A DNA stretch of 64,000 nt from Nostoc linckia FACHB-104. GTDB lineage: Bacteria; Cyanobacteriota; Cyanobacteriia; Cyanobacteriales; Nostocaceae. Below the pieces are notes generated by a model. That model saw only the letters and a list, made by a program, of their open reading frames with translations. It searched no databases and was not told the DNA's origin. The DNA is taken from NCBI RefSeq assembly GCF_014696615.1, contig NZ_JACJQJ010000001.1:1-64000 (forward strand), in the 5' to 3' direction. Position numbers and translations under genes: made by a program. Every line of letters begins with the position of its first letter. Positions within the stretch are counted from its first letter, which is position 1. Below, in pieces: positions 27,254-34,874 of the stretch.

Positions 27254-28009
27254 ATGAAGTATAAACGCCAACTGCCACAATCTTTGGCACTGTTATCTTT
27301 ATCAGTGGTATTAGGCGCTGATTTAGCAATCACAGATATAGCTCCTTCAGCTAATGCCCAAACTACTGTACCGTCATCTATTGGTAACAGTGTGCCATTT
27401 ACTTGTGGTGATAGTGAAGCAACAATCAAATCTAAAAATGGCCCTAGGGTCAGTAGTGGGAGCAAAACAATCTACATCGGTTATAGACAAGTATCTTCTA
27501 CTAACAAAAATCCTCGCATTATCCGTTTTGATAATGGTGTCAAAAAATGGTGTCGAGATGATTACGAAACCACTGGTGATGATGGTTCTGGTTATGGTTT
27601 GTTTTGGGATGGCGGAAGTGTTTTGTATGGCGTATTTTCTGCCACTGGTAGCCAGCCAGGAAATGATTTCCGCCGCTTTGCTACTGGTCGTTGGCTAGCC
27701 AGTTATGGTAGTGGTGGCGGCCCGAAAGTAGCAGTTATAGCCAGGATTAATCCTGACAATGGGAATGTTGACTATGCAACATTTCTGACGGCTCAAAGGC
27801 CAAGTGATGGGAAAACAAACTCTTTATTAGTCACCCAATTGTTGTGGAATGGTGTGAATTTAACTGTAAATGCAACTTCTTGGTGGACTCCCCGCCGCGC
27901 TAATACAACTGCGATGAATTGCACTGGTTCATCACCCTACAAATACACAGCCGTTTTCACTGGGGATTTAAGAAAAGTGAACTCGGCTTCAGCTGCTACT
28001 TGTAGTTAA
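27254..28009 (+). CDS. secreted hypothetical protein
   Basis: 251 residues with a signal peptide (MKYKRQLPQSLALLSLSVVLG, cleavage after SANA-QT). The mature part is Gly/Ser/Asn-rich and beta-like, with four cysteines (FTCGDSE, KKWCRDD, AMNCTGS and the final TCS), which suggests two disulfides. WDGGSVLYGVFSATGSQPG and a Trp-rich stretch (NATSWWTPRR) are notable. I recognise no family. It is followed at 111 bp by another secreted protein on the same strand. Confidence 0.65.
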   Translation: MKYKRQLPQSLALLSLSVVLGADLAITDIAPSANAQTTVPSSIGNSVPFTCGDSEATIKSKNGPRVSSGSKTIYIGYRQVSSTNKNPRIIRFDNGVKKWCRDDYETTGDDGSGYGLFWDGGSVLYGVFSATGSQPGNDFRRFATGRWLASYGSGGGPKVAVIARINPDNGNVDYATFLTAQRPSDGKTNSLLVTQLLWNGVNLTVNATSWWTPRRANTTAMNCTGSSPYKYTAVFTGDLRKVNSASAATCS

Positions 28010-28016
28010 GGGGAAT

Positions 28017-28052
28017 TGTTAACTGTTGACTGTTGACTGTTGACTGTTGACA
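28017..28052. repeat. TTGACTG heptamer array
   Basis: Four tandem copies of TGTTGAC/TTGACTG directly after the stop codon of the upstream gene. It also shares sequence with the hairpin at 4697-4723. Confidence 0.85.
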
Positions 28053-28120
28053 AATGACAAACCGCATAATTTGATACTAAAATTTGGTCATCAATTAAGT
28101 ATTTACCTATAAATAGGGTT

Positions 28121-28693
28121 ATGCGGATGATATTCGGTTTAAGAAATTTCAGTGGTGCGTTTGCCGCAATTTTGCTAGTCAGCAGCAGCTTATCGGGTTT
28201 AGCGATCGCATCTACCAATCCTCAGCCTCAGAAGATTGCCCAAAGTCAAGTCCAAACCGTTGATTCTCAACCACATCCGGTTTTTAAGGCGATTTTACCA
28301 AGATTAAGACAAAAGATAAAAATTAGGCTGCTATTACCTAAGTTTATTCCTGAGTCGGATGGCGCTAACCCAGTTTATGCGATTGTAGAAAACGCTACGC
28401 TGAGGAAATACGATATTTTACTAGGTTTTAGTCCCGATTGTACTGGTGGAACAGCTTGCCGTTTAGGTGTTGTGACTGCGGAAGCTATAACCCGTAAAAC
28501 TCCTAAGTTGACTGGGAAACGAGTTGTATTAGCTAAGGGTATTAAGGGCTATTTTGTAGATTCTACTTGTGGCGCTAATTGCTCAGATGCAACCTTGACT
28601 TGGCGACTTCAGGGTGTGCAATATACTGTTGGATTAAAAGCAGGCGATCGCGCTTCGTTGATCAAAATGGCTAATTCTGCGATTAATCCCTAA
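28121..28693 (+). CDS. secreted hypothetical protein with two predicted disulfides
   Basis: 190 residues with a signal peptide (MRMIFGLRNFSGAFAAILLVSSSL, cleavage near AIAS). The mature protein has LLLPKFIPESDGANPVYAIVE and then a regular beta-rich segment with four cysteines in two pairs (SPDCTGGTACRLG and DSTCGANCSDATL). Secreted, function unknown. Proteins of this pattern occur in cyanobacteria, but I cannot name a family. Same strand as the secreted protein upstream, separated by an STRR. Confidence 0.65.
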   Translation: MRMIFGLRNFSGAFAAILLVSSSLSGLAIASTNPQPQKIAQSQVQTVDSQPHPVFKAILPRLRQKIKIRLLLPKFIPESDGANPVYAIVENATLRKYDILLGFSPDCTGGTACRLGVVTAEAITRKTPKLTGKRVVLAKGIKGYFVDSTCGANCSDATLTWRLQGVQYTVGLKAGDRASLIKMANSAINP

Positions 28694-29130
28694 AACGTTA
28701 ATGCAGTTGTGCAGTGGGTTGTTGGTGTAGATTTTAAGGAGAAGGAAGGCGATATTCAAGGCAAAAATTTATGATTGAAGCCTTACGTAAGCTGGTAACA
28801 TTTGATGATTTTATCGCTTGGTATCCAGAAAACTCCCAACAACGCTATGAACTGCATGACGGAGTAATTGTTGAGATGACCCCACCTACTGGCGATCATG
28901 AACAGGTTATTGGTTTTTTAGCATTAGAAATATCTGTAGAAATCAGGCGGCTAAAACTACCTTACTTTATTCCCAAAACAGCTTTCATCAAACCATTAGA
29001 AGGTGAGTCAGCTTATTCACCAGATGTATTGGTATTAAATCAGCCTAATTTAGTAAATGAACCTCGATGGAAAAAAGAATCAACTGTTAGCCAAGCTGAA
29101 TCAATTCCTTTAGTAATTGAGGTGGTGAGT

Positions 29131-29211
29131 CAGTGCGTTGCGCGGGTTCCCCGCGTTGAAGCAACTGACGTTCCCCGAAGGGGTTCTCGAAGAGTACCCG
29201 TAAGGGTTAGT
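29131..29211. repeat. 81-bp palindromic repeat inserted in Uma2
   Basis: Made of nested inverted repeats (GCGCGGGTTCCCCGCG, GTTCCCCGAAGGGGTTC, TACCCGTAAGGGTTA). It has an AGT triplet at each boundary and a length divisible by three. Removing it restores the expected VIEVVS-TxWRDDY sequence of Uma2 proteins. Confidence 0.75.
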
Positions 29212-29253
29212 ACCAAATGGAGAGATGATTATTTAAAAAAAGCCGCTGACTAT

Positions 29254-29295
29254 GTTCGCGAAGCGTCTCGTTGGCGCAGCCTCTCGTAGAGAAGA
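29254..29295. repeat. 42-bp repeat insertion bringing a stop codon
   Basis: Positions 29270-29294 match 37356-37380 in reverse orientation at 23 of 25 bases (core GAGAGGCTGCGCCAAC). Removing the 42 bp restores ADYEAVGIPEYW. The TAG at 29287-29289 is part of the repeat. Confidence 0.8.
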
Positions 29296-29603
29296 GAAGC
29301 AGTAGGTATCCCTGAATATTGGATTGTAGATTATGCAGCTTTAGGTGGTAGGCGGTTTATCGGTAACCCCAAACAACCAACTATCTCTATTTACTCGTTA
29401 GTGGAGGGAGAATACCAAGTTCGGGAATTTTTACAAGGAGAACGTATTATCTCTCAAGTTTTCCCCGACTTAAATTTGATGGCTGAACAAATTTTTCAAG
29501 TTGGAAGTATGACAAGTTAGTATAATTAAACCCCTCTTCGCGTGGAAGTAGGGGTTTAACTTTAACTTAATTACGAATTAGAAATTACGAATTACGAATT
29601 ACT

Positions 29604-30587
29604 TTAATATCCTTCTTCTTCGTATTCTGGTTGTTTTTCTTTGACTTTCTTGGGAATATTGACTGGTTGGGGCACATCTTCCCAAGCATCGCCATCTACA
29701 TCGTCATAGTTGTCATATTCATCGACATAGGGCTTTTTGTAGGGTTGAGCTTCAAATTTTGCGGGCTGTTGATACCTGTCTTTATCTGTAGCCTCACTCC
29801 AGTTGTCTTCTTCGTCGTCTTCTTCGTATTGAATCGATTCGTACTGGCGCGCTTGCATTACTTGGCGCTGGGGTCTTTCTTCTTCTACATAGTCCTCATC
29901 CCATTCTTCCCGGGCTACGGGTTCGGGGGTGCGAACTTTTGGCTTGGGTGGTTGTAATGGTACACCGCTGGGTAATTGATTGGCGGGTGCGACGGTGCGA
30001 GGCGCACTATAGCCGTATTCTTCATCATCGCTGCGATCCCAGGGGGCTTTGCCAATACCCATGCGTTCTAGAACGCCAACTGTCAATTGATTGACGCGTT
30101 CTTCAGCTCCTTCAAATACAATTAATCGACTGGGGCCTGTGCTGACAATTTCATCAATGGAAAGTTCGTAAGTACTTAGCACTTGTTCGGGAATTTGCGG
30201 TAATCCCACAGAAGCAATGACTATAGAGTGAAGTTTGCCATTTTCACCATTGAATTTGAAGCCGCGTACTCTACCTAGAACTTCACCGGTTTCTGTAATT
30301 ACTTCCCAGTTAATCAGGTTGCTTAAGGTTTCAATTTCAATATCTTCTATTACGTCCTCGTTATCGACCAGGATCACATCACCAATCTGGCTGATACTGC
30401 TAAGGTACATATTGCGCGGTATACCAGAAATAGAGATCAGGCTGTCTCTCAAACCAAGAGCCACAACCTCTCGTTGGTCAATATCCACCCAGACTTGACT
30501 AACTATGCCTACCCGCTTGCCATTGTCGCGGGTAATTACCTGGGTATTTAATATGTCGGAACGCCTAATTATCTGTTCAGAGGTCAT
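29604..30587 (-). CDS. PRC-barrel domain protein downstream of smc
   Basis: 327 residues from ATG 30587; 18 upstream in-frame codons are not family-like. Two PRC-barrel units are visible: RRSDILNTQVITRDNGKRVGIVSQVWVDIDQREVVALGL (about residues 7-45) and LINWEVITETGEVLGRVRGFKFNGENGKLHSIVIA (about 92-126). The rest is a disordered acidic tail with many Glu, Tyr and Pro, and WDEDYVEE- and YDNYDDVDGDAWEDV-type stretches. PRC barrels bind proteins or RNA (RimM, photosynthetic reaction centre subunit H). The gene follows smc by 58 bp on the same strand, so the two are probably one operon, which hints at a chromosome-related role. Confidence 0.8.
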   Translation of the reverse strand: MTSEQIIRRSDILNTQVITRDNGKRVGIVSQVWVDIDQREVVALGLRDSLISISGIPRNMYLSSISQIGDVILVDNEDVIEDIEIETLSNLINWEVITETGEVLGRVRGFKFNGENGKLHSIVIASVGLPQIPEQVLSTYELSIDEIVSTGPSRLIVFEGAEERVNQLTVGVLERMGIGKAPWDRSDDEEYGYSAPRTVAPANQLPSGVPLQPPKPKVRTPEPVAREEWDEDYVEEERPQRQVMQARQYESIQYEEDDEEDNWSEATDKDRYQQPAKFEAQPYKKPYVDEYDNYDDVDGDAWEDVPQPVNIPKKVKEKQPEYEEEGY

Positions 30588-30645
30588 TCTATACCGAGTC
30601 CTGATCTCGAATCCGGTTAATCTATACACTATTATTAACAAAAAC

Positions 30646-33600
30646 TCAAGCAGATGTATGGTCAGCTTGCAATTTAATTCCCAAAACTTGGGTGTAAGCT
30701 CCCCGTGCTTGAGTAACGCCTATTGTGCGTTCGGCTGATTCTATCATCGGGCGACGCAAACTAACAACTATAAATTGAGCTTGTTTAGCCTGTTGTTTAA
30801 TCATTTTAGCTAATCGTTCTACGTTTGCCCCATCCAAAAACATATCGACTTCATCGAAAGCGTAGAAGGGAGAAGGACGATAGCGTTGTAGGGAAAAGAT
30901 AAAGCTTAAGGCGGTGAGAGATTTTTCTCCCCCAGACATGGAAGCTAGTCGCTGTACTGGTTTACCTTTGGGGTGGGCGACTAAATTCAAGCCGCTGTTA
31001 AACGGATCTTCGGGATCGTCTAGTTGTAGGTAGCCATCACCTTCGGAAAGGGTGGCGAAAATGGATTGGAAGTTTTCGTTCACTGCGTCGAAGGCTTCTT
31101 TAAAGGCGCGTTGACGCAATGTAGTAAAGTTTTCAATGCGTAAAAGTAATTCTGTGCGCTCCCCTTCTAAGGTTTCCAGCTTTTGCGTCAGTTCTTGGAG
31201 GCGGTTTTGGGTGCGTTCGTATTCTTCCAAGGCCAGCATATTTACTGGTTCCATTGCTTGCAAGCGTTTGGCAAGCGATCGCAATTCTTTCTGCAATTCT
31301 TCTAAGTCTACTTGATCGGGGACTTCTGGTAAGGGGCTGGGTAGTTCGGCGGCGACAGTTTGCAGTTGCTCTCTGACGTTAACGATTTCCTCGCGCTTGG
31401 CGGTGAGGGTTTCTTGGAGTTTTTGCAGTTCCCATTCTAATTGTTGCTGACGCAGAAGATGCGATCGCAGTTCTTGTTCGGTGCGATCGCGTTTTTGTTT
31501 TTCTTCCCCTAAATTCAGTTCCATCTGACTCAGTTTCGCCTTAATTGCGGCGATTTGAGCGCTGAGTGCTGAGTGTTGGGTGCTGATGAAGCTTAATTGA
31601 TTTTGCTGGGTTTCTTGCTCATGCTGGTATTGGGTAATCCGTTCCTCAGCTTCTTGGATTTTTTCTTGTAATCGCTGTTGCTGATTTTCGAGATTCCTTA
31701 ATCTTTGTTCTGCTTCCCGTAAGGCTGTTTCTCTTTGTTGTAATTGTTGCTCTTGGTTTTTAATGGTGGCTTGGATTTGTTGCCATTCACTAGGAGTTTG
31801 GGAGGCTTCTAACTCCGCTAATGTTTGTCGCAATTGTTGCAACTGCGTTTCTTGTCCCGGTAATTCCCGATCCAAAACTTCTAGGCGTGATTGAGAGGTG
31901 GCAAACTTTTCGGTGTTTTGCGCTAATTGCGATCGCGTATTTTCTAACTGCGCTGTCAAAGTTTTAATTTCTTTTTGCAGCTGTTCTAATTGGATCTGCT
32001 GTTCTCGCCTAGCTTGACGTGCTTCTGTAACTTCCTGCGCTAAGGTTTTGCTTTTCGCGACGAGAGTAGAAATGGCTTCTGTACAACGTTCTAAAACTCG
32101 TTCAATTTCTCCCAAGCGTCTTTTTAAAGCGGCGACTTCCTCGGGTTCAGCAGCTTCGACGTTTCCAAAGCGCAACGCGGAACGCTGGGTGTTACTACCA
32201 CCAGTCATTGCGCCGCTAGTTTCTAATAATTCCCCGTCTAAGGTGACAATGCGGTATAAACCTATGTTTTTTCGTGCCTGTTCTAGGGTAGAAAATACAA
32301 CAGTGTTGCCAAATACATAGCCAAATACATCTTTATAACGGCGATCGCACTCCACTAAATTCACAGCATAGTTGACGAAACCACTGGCTAAACGCAGTGT
32401 GGCATCTTGAGTAAATCTGGGAGCATTAATTTTATTTAACGGTAAAAAAGTGGCTCTCCCGGCGCGTTTCTGTTTCAGCAGTTCAATTCCCGCAGCACCG
32501 ACACCGTCATCTTCCACCACTATATGTCCCAAGCGCCCACCAGCAGCAATTTCCAAAGCTAGCTGATAGCGGGGTTCTACTCGCCCTAACTGTACCACTA
32601 AGCCACAAAGTCCCGGTAATCCCGATTGCAAGATAACTTTGCTAGCTTGGGTTCCTTGAACCTCTTGCTGTGCTTGCGCTTGCGCTTCTAATTTATCTAG
32701 CTGGCGTTGTTTTTCCCGTTGTTCTTGGAGTAAGCGCTTTTGCGTATCCTGTTGGATTTGCAGTTCTTGTTCTGTAGCTGCCAGGTTTTGCGCTAAATTT
32801 TGGATGGGTTCGCTAGAGGCGTTAAATTCGGCTTCCAGACGGCTACATTCAGCTTGTTTTGTGGCTAATTCTGGCTCTAAATTAGCAACTAGCTGAGTTT
32901 GTTCTTGAATTTGCTGCTGTAGCTGATCGTTACGTTCTCTTAGCTGCGCTTGTTCGGTGCGTTGGGGTTCCAGGGTTTGCAGCAGCGTTTCAATTTGACG
33001 GTTTAACGCCGTTTGTTGCTGTACCCAAGCTTCCGAAGCCGAAGCAATTTCCGCCGCTGCTTGGCGAGAAGTTTCTAAAGCTTGCTGCGTCTCATCCCGT
33101 TGCTGTTGTAAGTAGACAATCGATTGCTTTTCGACAACCTGAGTTTCCGCAATTTGTTCTAGAGAACGTTGGTGTTGTTGAATTTCTTGCTGGCTTTGCG
33201 TCTGACGTTTTGTCGTTTCTTGAATTGCGGTTTCTAATTCGCTGCGTTGACGCTGGAGTTGTTTATGTTCAGCTTCTTGGGTGGCGAGGGTAGATTGTAC
33301 TGCTAAAAGTTCCTCTTCCCCTAAAGCTTTAACATGGGCGTTGAGTTTATCTAATTCAACGGTGGTTTGCTCAATTGTGGTGTTCAGCGCCGTCAGTTCC
33401 GCAGAAAGTTCTTCGGATTTGCGATCGCCAGTTTGAATTTGGTTAGCTAATTTTTCCTGCTGTGCTTGTAGGGAACGCCAAGATAAAACTGCTTCCCAGG
33501 ATTGTTTCGCAAGAAATTCAGCGCGGAGTTTTTGATATTTTTCAGCTTTGGCGCGGTCTTGCGAGAGGCGATCGCGTTGTACAGTTAATTCAGTTTCAAT

Positions 33601-34326
33601 AATCCGACAACTATCTTCCTTTTCCTTTACCTCATCTAAAGTCGCCTTGGCTTGGTGAATTTTGCGATCAAACGCCGCTACCCCCGCCAATTCATCAATA
33701 ATTTCCCGCCGTTCCCTGGCGTTCATGGAAATAATGCTGGTGACATCCCCTTGCAGTACCACGTTGTAGCCTTCGGGGTAAATCCGCAGTGTTTCTAAGG
33801 CTTCATGTAACTCTGTAAGGGTGCAAGAAGCGCCGTTAATATAGTAATTCGATGTATAAGTTCCCTGGTGCGTCACCCGCAGTTTTCTGGTGACACTCCA
33901 CTCATTCGACGATTCGGGATTGGGAAGTTTGGATTTTAACTTGTCTTCCTCAACTTCTTCGACTTCCTCAACGTTCTCAACTTCCTCAATTTCTACTACT
34001 TCGACTTCCTCTATATTTTCTAGACTTTGCGGCTTGCTATCGTTGTGAGAGATTGCATCAGTAATATCAAAAGTCACCGTGACGCTAGCTTCGACAGTGG
34101 CACGGCTTTTAGCTGTTTGAGTATTATTTACCAGATCGGGTAGGCGATCGGCTCGCATTCCTTTTGAACTAGCGAGTCCGAGACAAAACAAGAGCGCATC
34201 AAGAATATTAGATTTACCAGAACCATTTGGCCCAGATATGACAGTAAACCCCCCCAGTAAAGGAACTTGGGTGGTGCCACCAAAGGACTTGAAGTTGGTA
34301 AGTTCCACGCGCTTTACATGAACCAT
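30646..34326 (-). CDS. smc: chromosome segregation protein SMC
   Basis: 1226 residues with full SMC layout: N-terminal ATPase half (FKSFGGTTQVPLLGGFTVISGPNGSGKSN, Walker A Gly32-Ser39), coiled coil, hinge (about 540-690, with GLPGLCGLVVQLGRVEPRY), returning coiled coil, and C-terminal half with the ABC signature (LASMSGGEKSLTALSFIF) and Walker B (YAFDEVDMFLDG). It forms the ring complex with ScpA/B that organises chromosomes. Unusual: an acidic low-complexity insertion of EEVE repeats (residues about 103-129) between the Walker A region and SNEWSVTRKLRV in the head domain. The ATG is the natural start. Confidence 0.97.
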   Translation of the reverse strand: MVHVKRVELTNFKSFGGTTQVPLLGGFTVISGPNGSGKSNILDALLFCLGLASSKGMRADRLPDLVNNTQTAKSRATVEASVTVTFDITDAISHNDSKPQSLENIEEVEVVEIEEVENVEEVEEVEEDKLKSKLPNPESSNEWSVTRKLRVTHQGTYTSNYYINGASCTLTELHEALETLRIYPEGYNVVLQGDVTSIISMNARERREIIDELAGVAAFDRKIHQAKATLDEVKEKEDSCRIIETELTVQRDRLSQDRAKAEKYQKLRAEFLAKQSWEAVLSWRSLQAQQEKLANQIQTGDRKSEELSAELTALNTTIEQTTVELDKLNAHVKALGEEELLAVQSTLATQEAEHKQLQRQRSELETAIQETTKRQTQSQQEIQQHQRSLEQIAETQVVEKQSIVYLQQQRDETQQALETSRQAAAEIASASEAWVQQQTALNRQIETLLQTLEPQRTEQAQLRERNDQLQQQIQEQTQLVANLEPELATKQAECSRLEAEFNASSEPIQNLAQNLAATEQELQIQQDTQKRLLQEQREKQRQLDKLEAQAQAQQEVQGTQASKVILQSGLPGLCGLVVQLGRVEPRYQLALEIAAGGRLGHIVVEDDGVGAAGIELLKQKRAGRATFLPLNKINAPRFTQDATLRLASGFVNYAVNLVECDRRYKDVFGYVFGNTVVFSTLEQARKNIGLYRIVTLDGELLETSGAMTGGSNTQRSALRFGNVEAAEPEEVAALKRRLGEIERVLERCTEAISTLVAKSKTLAQEVTEARQARREQQIQLEQLQKEIKTLTAQLENTRSQLAQNTEKFATSQSRLEVLDRELPGQETQLQQLRQTLAELEASQTPSEWQQIQATIKNQEQQLQQRETALREAEQRLRNLENQQQRLQEKIQEAEERITQYQHEQETQQNQLSFISTQHSALSAQIAAIKAKLSQMELNLGEEKQKRDRTEQELRSHLLRQQQLEWELQKLQETLTAKREEIVNVREQLQTVAAELPSPLPEVPDQVDLEELQKELRSLAKRLQAMEPVNMLALEEYERTQNRLQELTQKLETLEGERTELLLRIENFTTLRQRAFKEAFDAVNENFQSIFATLSEGDGYLQLDDPEDPFNSGLNLVAHPKGKPVQRLASMSGGEKSLTALSFIFSLQRYRPSPFYAFDEVDMFLDGANVERLAKMIKQQAKQAQFIVVSLRRPMIESAERTIGVTQARGAYTQVLGIKLQADHTSA

Positions 34327-34874
34327 AGGCGCTGGGTAGCAGGGTTAATGAAGTAAAAGTGTAGCAAGGAAATATAGATTGTCTACTAGTTGAGCCAGAT
34401 AATTTAGGATTTATTGAACCACTCCGGCGTACAGAACGCACAAAGAGTCAGGAGAGTTTAGCAGTACTGTTAAATAATTGGTATATTTTTACTCATTTAT
34501 CGTTATCCGTAGTTTAGTCAGCAAAATATTGAAGCATCCGCTGATCATGCTTTTCTTGAACATTTGTACTAGCGTTAATATACCAGCCTTAGAGGCTGTT
34601 TGAAAAATTAAGTTTTACAAGCAATAAAATTTTATAAAATAATTGTCGGCTTATCTTATGTGCAAATTGGAGTCACAAAATTCAGGAAGAACAGCGACTT
34701 AATCCCCCGCCAATTGTCGCCAAGTTGATAAAATTTAAAGCTGAAAGAGAAGCCATGAAAAGCAAAGTTTCAGTAATATGTAAACCCAAATTACCAATTA
34801 TTTTGACTTTTGTACAGACGCGATTAATCGCGTCTCTGCGACTCTTAACCAAAAATATAAAATTCACTAAATAG
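34327..34874. other. gene-free region with 20-bp palindrome
   Basis: Holds the perfect palindrome AGACGCGATTAATCGCGTCT at 34816-34835, a dispersed cyanobacterial repeat also present in degraded form at 12937. It holds the smc promoter side and the 3' end of the kinase gene. I see no gene. Confidence 0.6.
34816..34835. repeat. 20-bp perfect palindrome (CGCGATTAATCGCG type)
   Basis: AGACGCGATTAATCGCGTCT reads the same on both strands. A shorter copy is at 12937-12956. It lies in the gap between two same-strand genes. Confidence 0.9.

Larger units (their letters stand above)
28771..29520 (+). pseudogene. Uma2 family endonuclease gene interrupted by two palindromic insertions
   Basis: The whole 250-codon frame reads as one Uma2 (DUF820, PD-(D/E)XK fold) protein: RYELHDGVIVEMTPPTGDHEQV, SPDVLVLN, PLVIEVVS, then KWRDDYLKKAADY, GIPEYWIVDYAALGGRRF and a C-terminal part to MTS. 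Two insertions break it. One of 81 bp (29131-29211) adds 27 in-frame residues after VIEVVS. A second of 42 bp (29254-29295) sits after KKAADY; it is also in frame but brings a TAG stop (29287-29289). A protein ending there would have 172 residues and lack the C-terminal third. Confidence 0.85.
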
